A stretch of 64,000 nucleotides of DNA from Raphanus sativus (Eukaryota; Streptophyta; Magnoliopsida; Brassicales; Brassicaceae): contig NC_079516.1 of the NCBI RefSeq assembly GCF_000801105.2, positions 14,632,001 through 14,696,000 on the forward strand, written 5' to 3'. Positions 55,191 through 64,000 of the stretch are shown here, piece after piece. The position numbers and the translations under genes are program-made. Within the stretch, counting starts at the first letter, position 1. Every line of letters begins with the position of its first letter. The notes beneath the pieces were generated by a model that had not been told where the DNA came from, ran no database searches, and worked only from the letters and a program-made list of their open reading frames with translations.

Positions 55191-56095
55191 CTTATGTCTT
55201 TCTTCTTGTGGACTAGTTCATTAGCTTTCTGGTACCAGTTGATGTCTGATTGAAGTGATGATGTAGTGTCTTCAAGTTGTCTCCTTAGGCCTCCAATTTC
55301 CCAATTGTAGTTTCCAATCCTATCATTGATCATGTACTTGACCTCTGCTTCAGTGTATGTTTTGCTGACTGGATCTCCTTTGGCAAATTGTTCTGCATGT
55401 TCTGGTAGACATAAACAAGATCGTTCCATCATTGAGGCTCTGTATAGCAGCTTTCTGATTTCTTCTTCAGAAACATTGATGATGTCTCCGTCTTCTCCTC
55501 TTGCTCTGTAGACTCCATATTCGTCTTTCTTTTCCCAAAAGAAACGACGAACTCCAAATTCGAAAGCTCGTTTCCCAAATTCTCGGCGTATATCGATCAA
55601 TGCAATAGGTGTGATATCGATCGATGTCTGATGAAAATCTTGTTTTTTCTGAGTTGAGATGATCTCCCTTCTTCACCATCTGGCTCGGCTGATGTGTCTG
55701 CAATGTGCTGCTGATGGTGCTGGTGTTCCATAATGTTGGGTTGCTCGGATGGTTGAGGGTTGGTGTCGATCGATGAGGCTGCTGGTGTATCGATCGATGT
55801 GTGTGAAGATATGTTGATCGGCTGAGGTTCTGCTGTATCGAGCAATGGGACTGGTTCTGGTTGGGTGTTGTCGGTCAATGATGCGGTTTCTACTGCAAAA
55901 CTCTCGTGATAATCGTCTGCCCAACTTCCAATAGAATAGTCTCTGTCTCTAGCATCATCGTGTCTTGTATCGAGCGATGCTGGTATTGTAGTATCGGTCG
56001 GCGGTGGATAGGACCAATCGAACGATGTCGGTAGGGCTCTGTCGATCGATGGTGGGAAGGCTCTGTCGATCGATGTACCGAAGCTGATTTTGTCT
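55191..56095 (-). pseudogene. Gypsy-type retrotransposon gag/ORF1-like fragment
   Basis: On the minus strand one frame (55600-55184) reads FFWEKKDEYGVYRARGEDGD, INVSEEEIRKLLYRAS and LCLPEHAEQFAKGDP. This is typical of crucifer Athila/gypsy ORF1 proteins (KDEYGVYRDE...DI..LL..AS...LCLPEHA). Upstream frames carry SIDT-type repeats (TSIDTPAASSIDTNPQPS) encoded by TCGATCGATG-like motifs, also common in these elements. Frames shift several times and no LTR is seen, so this is a remnant. It lies exactly between the two opposed satellite arms. Confidence 0.65.
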
Positions 56096-58490
56096 TTGTT
56101 TCTCTAGGTAATTGACATTTCGTAGTTCTTAATCCACTGATTTAAGCATGATATGCTCATCTAAAATTAAAGATAGTTTAGAATATATTAATATAATTTT
56201 TGGATGTGGTTAGAATTATTAGATAAAACTAAATAAAAAACTCAATATTTTCGAAGGAGGTTCACCTACAAATATTGAATAAAACTAAAAATATGAAAAT
56301 ATTATTTAAAATCTTAGTTGCATCCTCCACTAACATATGATGATGGTTAAAGTGGTTTAGAACCTTATTTTTCTCTGTTTTTCTAGATAATTGACATTCC
56401 GTAGTCTTTAATCTACTGATTTAAGCAGGATATGCATTTTAACGAAATTAATTTTGAAAAAATAATTAGAATGCTGCTCATGTACCATGAAAGATAGTCT
56501 AGAATATATTAATATAAATTTTAGATGTGGTTAGAATTTTTAAATAATACTAAATAATATAATGATCGGTACATAGATCATTTAACGAAAAAACTTAATA
56601 TTTTCGTACGGGTTAACCTAGAAATTTTGAGTAAATTTCAAATATAATGAAAATATTATTGAAATGTTTAGTTGCAACATCCACTAACATATGATGATGG
56701 TTAAAGAGTTTTGGAACCTTATTTGTCTCTGTTTTTCTAGATAATTGACATTTCGTTGTTGTTAATCCACTTATTTAAGCAGGATATGCATTTTAACTAA
56801 ATTAATTTAAAAAAAAAATTAGAAAGATGATCATGTAACATGAAAGATAGTTTAAAGTATATTAATGTTAATTTTGGATGTGGTTAGAATTATTAAATAA
56901 CACTAAATAATATAATATTCGGTATATAGAACATTTAACAAAAAACTCAATATTTTTGTAGGGCGTTAAACTACAACTTTTGAGTAAAATTCAAAAATAT
57001 GAAAGTATTATTTATATGTTTATGTGAATCCTCCACTAACATATGATTATGGTTAAAGAGGTTTAGTACCTTTTTATCTTTGTTTCTCTAAATAATTGAC
57101 ATTTCGTAGTGGTTAGTCCACTGATTTAAGGTGGATAGGCATTTTAACTAAAATAATTTTTATAAAATTAGAATGATGCTCATGTACCATGAAAAAATAG
57201 TGTATAATACTTCAATATAAATTTTTGATGAGGTGAGAATTATTGAATAACACTAAATAATATAATGTTCGGTGTATAGAGCATTTAACGAACTCAGTAT
57301 TTTTGTAAAAGTTAACCTACAAATTTTGAGTAAAATTCAAAAAACTGAAAATATTATTTAAATATTAAGTTTCATCCTCCACTAACATATGATATGTTAA
57401 AGAGTTTTAAACGTTATTTTTCTTTGTTTCTCTAGATAATTGATTCATAGTTGTTAACCCATTTATTTAAGCAGGATATGCAATTTAACTAAATTAATTT
57501 AAAATAAATTAGAATGATTTTAATGTACCATGAAATATAGTGTATAATATATTAATATAAAATTTGACGTGGTTAGAATTGTTAAATAACACTAAAGAAT
57601 ATATTGTTCGGTCCATAGAGCATTTAACAAAAAAACTCAATATTTTCGTAGGGGTTAACCTACAAATTATGAGTAAATTCAAAAATATGAAAATATTATA
57701 TTAATGTTTAGTTACATTCTCCACTAACATATGATGATGGTTAAAGAGTTTTGGAACCTTATTTTCTATATTTCTCTAGATAATTGGCATTTCGTAGCTG
57801 TTAATCCACTAATTTAAGTAGGATATGCATTTTAACTAATTTTATTTTTAAAAAAATTAGAATGATCCTCATGTACCATGAAAGATAGTGTAAAATATAT
57901 TAATATAAATTTTGGATGTGGTTAGTATTATTAAATAACACTAAAAAATATAATGTTCGGTATATAAAGCATTTACCGAAAAACTAAATATTTTCGTAGG
58001 GGTTAGTCTACAAATTTTGAGTAAAATTCAAAAACATAGAAATATTATTTAAATGCATAGTTGCATCCTCAATTGACATATTATGATAGTCATAGAGGTA
58101 CAGAACATTTGGTATTTCTGTTTCTGTTGATAATAGAGATTTCATAGTTGTTAGTCCACTTATTTAAGCATTCTAGATATTTAACTAAATTAGTTATTAA
58201 AAATTAAAATGGCAATGTACCATGAAAAAGATGGTTTACTGAATGCAACACTCGGAAAAAGGTCCGTGCAACACTCGGAAAAAGGTCATGTAGAAATGAT
58301 GATTTAAATGCATAGTTGCATTCTAGATTTTTAACTATGTTAATTGTTAAAAAAAAAACTAAAATGGCAATGTACCATGAAAAAGATGGTGTACTGAATG
58401 CAACACTTAGAAAAAGGTCCATGCAACACTCGGAAAAAGGTTATATAGAAATATTGTTTAAATTTGTAGGTTAACCCTTACTAACCTCAT
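56096..58490 (-). repeat. Diverged satellite arm in inverted orientation
   Basis: Seven or so units of about 350 bp with anchors CTCTAGATAATTGACATTTC near 56100, 56380, 56730, 57080, 57425, 57770 and 58120. The reverse complement of the main array (CTCAATATTTTCGTAGGGGT, GTTGCATC...CACTGACAT, GATGATGGTTAAAGAGGTTT) matches it clearly. It is much more diverged within itself than the main array. The end near 58200-58450 has a local duplication containing GCAACACTCGGAAAAAGG. Confidence 0.85.
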
Positions 58491-59990
58491 AAGTCAACTC
58501 AACATGTAATAGAGGACTATTAACTCAAATTTATTATTATGTTTCATCCACTCATTTTGAACTCTTTTGAATGACAAAATTATTGTGTTTCATCCCCACA
58601 TCTTGAATGGCCCCATCTTCCCTCTGCTCTTTCATTCATGTCACTAATAAAAACAAAAGGGTGTGAAAGCAACTCGTCATTGTAACAGTTTTTTTGGTTA
58701 TATATGATTTGTCTCATCAGCATTCTGCATGTGAAAATAATGCATCAAATTTCTAACAATCTTAACAAATTCCAAATAATACAATGACGAGTTGCTTTGA
58801 GACGATAAAATACTATTGGTTCTGAAAATGGTATGCCCGCCATTAACCATAGTATGGTTCATAGTGAACTGTTCACACCTCATCAACATCTGATCTAAAT
58901 TGAAGTCGGTCTAACTCAGTCGGGCCAAACACAAAAATCGGCTTGGCGAACGAAGGCCTAAACGCCAAAAAGAGAAGTTCAACTCGCAAGTTCGACGTCT
59001 TGTCACCGACCTGCTCCCTGACATAACAGGAGGCATGTCTACCTATGCTAGGACAAACCGAAATAATCACCTATCCACCTACTTGTTGAACCATCAACTA
59101 GTTTGGAAGTGGTAGTAGGCAGAATGCATGATTGCCTATCCCTGAACATAAGTAAAAATACCTACTCTCGAATTTCGACCAAAGATCGCTTGCTATAAAT
59201 ACCGAAGACATTCGATGAAGAAAAATACACAAAATATCGGGGAAAGAACTGCTAATCTTGAAATGTAGTGAGACAGAGTCTTAACTTGAATTTAATAGTT
59301 AAACTGACCTCGCCACTGATTGTTAGAATCTATACCACCGAGGTAGGGAAGGATCTCTACACTACTCTGCACACGAACCTTGCAGCAAATGCTCCCACCA
59401 CCCTGGATGCCAAACTCAAGGGAATCTTACATGTCTGTGCTCACTCAGGTGAACCTAATAGGCTCACCAAAATGCATCTCACTTCGTGACACTCAGTTCA
59501 CAGCATCTTGCTAAACGATCGCCGGATGGAACCATACACCAACTTCAGCCCAACATGCGCCGCAAAACGCCTTCTTGTTAGGCCGCTGCCCAAGGCCCAC
59601 CTAAGTACGACAATCAGAACCTCCCACGCCCAAGGAAACCAAGTCCGCATAGATCCAAGCCCATCCGCGTATAGCTGGCAAGCATCCACAACCTATAAAC
59701 GATATAATAATTAATGTAATTATTTATTTGAGGCGTTAGGTTATTGCGACACATCAGTTTTTCACTTTTCTATAATGATTTGTGAAGATGAATATTTAAA
59801 AAAGAAAACAACAACAACTTTATTTCACGAATAGGGGATAGAGGTACATCAACCAATCTTTTCGGATGGTTATACAAAATAAAATAAAAAGTACAATGGG
59901 CTATAAACCCAAATTATTGAAAACCAAAGATTAAAACATATAACGTAGCGTGGGTGTCTTGATTCTTGAACAATAAACATCAATAAAGCA
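58491..59990. other. Intergenic sequence with a degraded retroelement-like stretch
   Basis: 58880-59700 is GC-richer than its surroundings. It has a TATAAATACC motif at about 59198 followed by transcript-leader-like sequence (reminiscent of an LTR U3/R/U5), but no TG...CA ends, primer-binding site or ORF could be assigned. 58718-58860 matches 63636-63902 in inverted orientation. Confidence 0.35.
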
Positions 59991-60006
59991 TATTGATAGT
60001 TTACCA

Positions 60007-61095
60007 CTAATCTTGGATCTTTTCCATAACCTTAATTCTCGACTCAACGACCAATTTGCTAAGCTTAGCCACAGTTTCGTCAACCTCGTTGATTGAGTCA
60101 GTAAAACCTCCCAATTTCTTCTTGATTAGTTTCAGTTCATTTTTCGTGTCTCTCTCGCTAGCCTCGTCAGGAGTATCCGCGATCTCCAACATCGACTCTA
60201 TCTTATTTAAAAGGGTCTCGACTAAGCTCATTATGGTCGCCATCGCATCTTTGTTGACTTCCAAACCTTTCCCAACCTGTTCTGCTATATCTTTCTGTTT
60301 CTTCACAGTGTCCTCCAGTTTCTGCATTGCAATCTTGGTCCCTGCCCATCCCACGGCAACGACTGGTAACGCAAAACCCGCAGCTATTGCACCTTCCACC
60401 AGAAATTCGCCCCCGAATGCAAATGTAGCCACCCCTATGAGAGCAACAACACCAAACAACGTGCCGAAAATTATATTCGTAAGTTTGCTATGTGCTTGTG
60501 CCGCCTCATATGCCTCATCAATCTTCTTTTTCAGATCACTCACTTGCTCCAGAAGGTTTTCCTGCTCCTTTTTGACCAAGTCGAACTGAGCTATTAACTT
60601 GTCGCCATCAAAATCGTGTTTCATGTTTTCAAACTTCTTCAGGTCCTCCAATGCTTTCTCATACTTGTTCATAGTATTCCCACCATTTTCCGCCGACTCT
60701 TTGTCAAAGAGATCCACCGCGCGTTGAAGGTAAAGGTCGCCAATTGATGCTTTGTCGGCCAGTTTATCAACACTGTTGAAAAACTGTAAAGTCTTGATGG
60801 TATCCTCAAAATAGGCCTCCACTATCTTTTTTAGATCTTCGTTGTCCCACACGTCGCCTTCGATAGAAGTAATGAACTTTGCCACAGCTTGGCATGCATC
60901 AAGCAGATACTTGTAGAGCTCCGCGTATGATGTGTGTACGGAATAAGAATCAGTCTCGGCTTGAGCGTTGACCGAGTTCAACACTTTGTTGGCCCCCTCT
61001 TGAAGCGAAGCATCAAAGGATTTGAGCTCTGGGTGTTGTTCACAAGCAGCTTTGTAGGAACTAATATTTGCTGAGTGAACTTCGTGTAGCGCCAT
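60007..61095 (-). CDS. AT14A-like protein (DUF677 / UPF0496 family)
   Basis: A single coding exon of 362 residues (MALHEVHSANISSYKAACEQ ... VESRIKVMEKIQD). The AT14A/UPF0496 family contains membrane-associated plant proteins, some with weak resemblance to animal integrin domains and linked to the cell wall-plasma membrane-cytoskeleton continuum. Visible are the family start HPELKSFDASLQEGANKVLN (21-40), DVWDNEDLKKIVEAYFEDTI (81-100), a coiled-coil-like stretch (about 143-203), two hydrophobic segments (about 206-226 and 231-252), and a second helical region (about 255-360). The start is supported by an acceptor site (TTTCAG) just upstream, implying a 5'-UTR intron. The frame is intact, and I consider it functional. 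Confidence 0.88.
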   Translation of the reverse strand: MALHEVHSANISSYKAACEQHPELKSFDASLQEGANKVLNSVNAQAETDSYSVHTSYAELYKYLLDACQAVAKFITSIEGDVWDNEDLKKIVEAYFEDTIKTLQFFNSVDKLADKASIGDLYLQRAVDLFDKESAENGGNTMNKYEKALEDLKKFENMKHDFDGDKLIAQFDLVKKEQENLLEQVSDLKKKIDEAYEAAQAHSKLTNIIFGTLFGVVALIGVATFAFGGEFLVEGAIAAGFALPVVAVGWAGTKIAMQKLEDTVKKQKDIAEQVGKGLEVNKDAMATIMSLVETLLNKIESMLEIADTPDEASERDTKNELKLIKKKLGGFTDSINEVDETVAKLSKLVVESRIKVMEKIQD

Positions 61096-61103
61096 TGATA
61101 TTA

Positions 61104-61558
61104 CTGAAAGAGAAAGAAATCATGAATAGGCAGAGATCTTAGAGCAGGTCCATTGGTAATGGTTAAAAAAAATACAAATACCTATGTACATTTTATAGGT
61201 ATCTATATGGATCCAAAACTTTCCTACCTAAAAACCCAAAACTCGAAAGAATCTGACCCAAACCCGATCCGAATATCCAAATGTCCAAGCCTACGACAGA
61301 GTTGTTCATACAAACCGAGCTTCCCAAATTAGAGAAGTTAACATCTACTCCCTAAAAACATCTCTAAATTAGAGAATTTGAAGAAAAACAAAAAGAATTA
61401 CCATAATATACGAACTTCATAAAAGATAATAATGAAAAATATTCATATTCCTTTCATGTATAAAAAAAATTGACTTTGTTATCAGAAATATGAAACTAGA
61501 AAAAGAAAAAAATATATGAGCAAAATCTATGTGTATGTAAAGAAAATGAGAAAATTAC
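61104..61558 (-). other. 5'-UTR intron of the AT14A-like gene
   Basis: The donor CAG|GTAATT (first intron base 61558) and acceptor CTTTCAG (last intron base 61104) are good plant splice sites. They place an about 455-bp intron 8 nt before the ATG. The intron contains a low-complexity segment (AACCCGATCCGAA near 61262) of the kind seen at 34.85-35.5 kb. Confidence 0.6.
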
Positions 61559-61637
61559 CTGAACTTGGACCGGAATTTTGCTCAAGACTGGAGGAGGAAG
61601 ATGTTTTGGATGATTTGTTAGGCTAGTGATGTACATG

Positions 61638-61645
61638 TATTTATA
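61638..61645 (-). promoter_or_regulatory. TATA box of the AT14A-like gene
   Basis: On the minus strand the sequence is CTATAAATACATG. Transcription would start about 30 bp downstream (near 61608), giving a short first exon to 61559 and then the 5'-UTR intron. Confidence 0.55.
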
Positions 61646-62171
61646 GGAGAAACCTGTGGAGACTAGTTACAACTATGCCCTCACTAAATATCTATATATC
61701 CCCAAACTCAATGTATGGTCACTCAACCTTTGTAAATGTGATGTAAAACTATTAATCTTTTCGTTGGAATATTATATCCATGACCAAAGACGAGTGGAAC
61801 ATAGCATGATACCACTATGCTACTGAAACACATCCATATTTGAGAGCCGAAAAAAGTAATAACATTTCGGAGGGCTGCAGCTGTCGCGTTTCCCGCGTCT
61901 ACCACGCGACACTCTGCGCATGAGTGGTAAAAGGGATGATGGTGTGCTTACCGCGAAAGAGCACAATCACATTCATAAATATATTTTCACCAATCACATT
62001 CGATTATAACTTTGATATGAAATTGCATATATGAATAAATTATTTACTTTGTATTGACATTAACGTATATGACTAACTCAATATTCTATTGCAGCATATT
62101 CCACACAAGTAAAGAAAATGTTTCCACACATTAATTACTAATGATGAGTTGGATGTTGTTAAAGATGAGAG
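61646..62171. other. Upstream region of the AT14A-like gene
   Basis: About 500 bp of promoter-side sequence; a GC-rich patch at 61870-61965 (GCTGTCGCGTTTCCCGCG) stands out. No ORF. Confidence 0.4.
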
Positions 62172-62450
62172 ATTCGATAAGTGGTTGCAGTTACACCTTA
62201 GTATGAAAATTTTATGACTTCGATTGGTGACCTCTAACCGCTGCGTTTGGAGGTCCATCATTTTTATTGTTACCAATCAGAAAAACGTTATCAAACACTA
62301 TAGTAAAAGCTTTATTCTTAGCTTTTTCTCACCGTTTTTCTAACAGCTTTTTTCGCACCGTTTTGCACTATTTTACAACCGCTAACCACTTACACTAACA
62401 GCTAATAATTCAGTTCCGTTTTTGTTCACCAGTCGGAGTCTATATGTTTT

Positions 62451-62559
62451 TTTTAACGTCAAACGGTTGTTCTATTACTCAAGCTTGAGGTGGTCTACGT
62501 AACCAGACCGGAATAGTTCAACCAAAATAGCAAATCGTTCTATGAAAAGTTCGAGCAAA
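62451..62559 (-). mobile_element. Retroposon (LINE/SINE) fragment with an 18-bp target duplication
   Basis: The sequence TCGGAGTCTATATGTTTT is perfectly repeated at 62433-62450 and 62560-62577. The 109-bp insert between begins with a T-run (poly(A) on the minus strand) and is absent from the sister copy near 62911. Too short to assign to a family. Confidence 0.75.
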
Positions 62560-62965
62560 TCGGAGTCTATATGTTTTACTTGATAATATATATATGCATT
62601 TTTTAAACTATGAACCATACTTGAGATAAGAGTGGTGAATGTAGGGCTTAAATCTTTTCAGAACCAATAGTATTTTCTCGATTCGATAAGTGGTTGCAGT
62701 TACACCTAAGTATGAAAATTTTATGACTCCGATTGGTGATCTCTAACCGCTGCGTTTGGAGGTCCATCACTTTTATTGTTACCAATCACAAAAATGTTAT
62801 CAAACACTACAGTAAAAGCGTTATTCTCAGCTTTTTCGCACCGTTATCAAACCGCTAACCACTTCCACTAACCGCTAATAATCCGCTCCGCTTTTGTTCA
62901 CCAATCGGAGCTTATATGTTTTACTTGATTTAATATATATATATATATATATGCATTTTTTTAAA

Positions 62966-63585
62966 GGATTTTTAACACTAAAACCCCTTAACTAAGTTTG
63001 TTTTGGGTTAAAGCCCCCAAACTAAGTATTTAACGAAATAACCCCCAATATATATAATGTTGATTTAAAAAAAATCTGACTCATATATTTATAGAAATTT
63101 TTAAAAATGCTAATTTTGAAAATTAAAGTTACTAGATAAGATATAACTTTTTAAATTATATTTACTTGTCTTTTACATTTTTTTAATTTTTAGATAATTT
63201 TAATACAAATAAAGCTTTAGATATTTTTTATATTTTTGGGTTTTTACATTTTTAATTTATACATATATAATGTTGATTTTAAACAAAAAAAAAGCAGACT
63301 TATATATCTATATAATTTTTTAATGCTAATTTTGAAAATTAAAGTTACTAATTTTTAGTAATGTTATTATATTTTAGATTTTTCTTTTAATGGTAAAACT
63401 CCCCAACTATGTTTACTTATTGTAAAAAACCCTAAACTAAAGATTTATCAGTAGTACTGGTAATTATAACCTGAAATGGTTTAATTCATTAAATAAATTT
63501 AGTTTAAAGATTATTTCATTAAATATTTAGTTTGGGGGTTTTTATCGAAAACAAATTTAGTTGAGAGTTTTTTATATTAAAAATC
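62966..63585. mobile_element. Non-autonomous Mutator-like element with long inverted repeats
   Basis: The left end GGATTTTTAACACTAAAACC and the reverse complement of the right end GATTTTTAATATAAAAAACT continue for about 80 bp of matching inverted repeat (CAACTAAATTTG, CCCCCAAACTAA, ATTTAATGAAATAA class). Flanking 9-mers TTTTTTAAA (62957-62965) and ATTTTTAAA (63586-63594) are a near-perfect target duplication. The sister repeat near 62597-62620 is uninterrupted (TGCATTTTTTAAACTATGAA), which shows the empty site. No ORF. Confidence 0.8.
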
Positions 63586-63660
63586 ATTTTTAAAACTACG
63601 AACATACTTAAGAGTGGTGAATGTAGGGCTTAAATCTTTTCAGAACCAATAGTATTTTCT

Positions 63661-64000
63661 CGTCTCAAAGCAACTCGTTGTTGTATTATTATCTCTTTTT
63701 GATTAACCTGCGGTATTTCAGACCAAAATGACTCAAACTAATTCATAAGAAGAGGTGCAGTCCATAGATGGATCCTCTATCCGGATATTCAAATGGACCA
63801 TAAACAATAAGTCTATATCCATGTGACCACATGATGAAATGTAGTGGTCCTTGTCGTATTATTGGGAATTTGATGTATTATTTTCACGTGCAGAATGCTG
63901 ATAACAGTTGCAACGACGAGCTGCCTCACACCAATCAAAGATTCAATAAATAAGTAAAGGAAAACTAAAAATAGTGGCCATTCAATTGGAGATAAGATTT
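63661..64000. other. Terminal stretch, inverted match to 58.7-58.9 kb
   Basis: No ORF. CAATAGTATTTTCTCGTCTC ... AAGCAACTCG and GAATTTGATGTATTATTTTC...CAGAATGCTG correspond to the reverse complement of 58718-58830, with about 130 bp of additional sequence inserted here. Confidence 0.5.

Larger units (their letters stand above)
62172..63660 (+). repeat. Tandem duplication, second copy interrupted by a MULE
   Basis: ATTCGATAAGTGGTTGCAGT begins at 62171 and again at 62679. Both copies run through CTCTAACCGCTGCGTTTGGA and TATTGTTACCAATCA to GTGGTGAATGTAGGGCTTAA and CAATAGTATTTTCTCG. Copy 1 has an extra 109-bp retroposon fragment; copy 2 has a 620-bp insertion. Each copy includes a small MITE-like core with near-inverted ends (CTCCGATTGGTGA ... 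TCACCAATCGGAG, clearest in copy 2 at about 62727-62911). Confidence 0.8.

Noticed and set aside
58880..59700. Solo LTR
   Set aside because: A TATAAATACC motif and leader-like sequence are present, but no TG/CA ends, target duplication or primer-binding site could be found.

Overview
This is an AT-rich nuclear window from a Brassicaceae plant, most likely Brassica or a close relative. The evidence is a YUCCA6 gene that matches the Arabidopsis protein almost residue for residue, an AT14A-like (DUF677/UPF0496) gene, and crucifer-style LINE, Helitron, MULE and MITE families. Only about four host loci are convincing: YUC6 (3467-7881, +), a tandem pair of 56-residue single-pass membrane proteins (39079-39249 and 39722-39892, both -), and an AT14A-like gene (60007-61095, -). 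Almost everything else is transposable element or satellite. A 100-N assembly gap lies at 19396-19495.

Layout. 264-1096 is a 5'-truncated LINE (-) with a 13-bp target-site duplication. 3467-7881 is four-exon YUC6; its 2.8-kb first intron is enlarged by a 1925-bp non-autonomous Helitron (4862-6786), and its C-terminus is lengthened by a 40-bp tandem duplication. 9178-15207 is an almost complete LINE with both ORFs, carrying two nonsense codons and one frameshift. 15225-15486 is a Tourist-like MITE. 15490-19395 has no gene that I can support. About 20.2-34.6 kb is a Helitron block on the minus strand: an RPA70-like gene, an F-box-family-like cargo gene, a second RPA70-like gene and a RepHel (HUH Rep plus PIF1 helicase) gene, with a TC-type 5' terminus at 34599. 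35987-36958 is a Tourist MITE with a 715-bp Helitron nested inside it. 37311-37648 is a LINE tail and 38779-39036 a Stowaway MITE. 40074-41795 is a Pack-MULE-like chimera of host gene fragments, one of them from a CBM22 xylanase.

41.8-55.19 kb is a satellite array of roughly 40 monomers of about 335 bp. They are organised into a five-monomer higher-order repeat of about 1.65 kb, and two monomer types keep a 61-codon ORF. The array is broken by a 205-bp MITE, a LINE fragment and a few deletions. After a gypsy-type gag-like fragment (55.19-56.09 kb), a diverged arm of the same satellite runs in the opposite orientation to about 58.49 kb.

59-64 kb holds a degraded retroelement-like stretch and the AT14A-like gene with its 5'-UTR intron. 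It also has a tandem duplication with three nested or adjacent insertions, including a MULE whose empty site survives in the sister copy. Related sequences in inverted orientation flank this segment.

The host genes do not form a pathway together: YUC6 makes auxin, the AT14A-like protein is a membrane-associated DUF677 protein, and the small proteins are of unknown function. The genes that do belong together are those of the Helitron: the RepHel initiates and unwinds, and the RPA-like proteins presumably bind single-stranded DNA. The strongest candidates for something undescribed are the higher-order satellite with ORF-bearing monomers, the Helitron carrying two RPA genes and an F-box-like cargo, the chimeric Pack-MULE, and the duplicated micro-membrane-protein locus.
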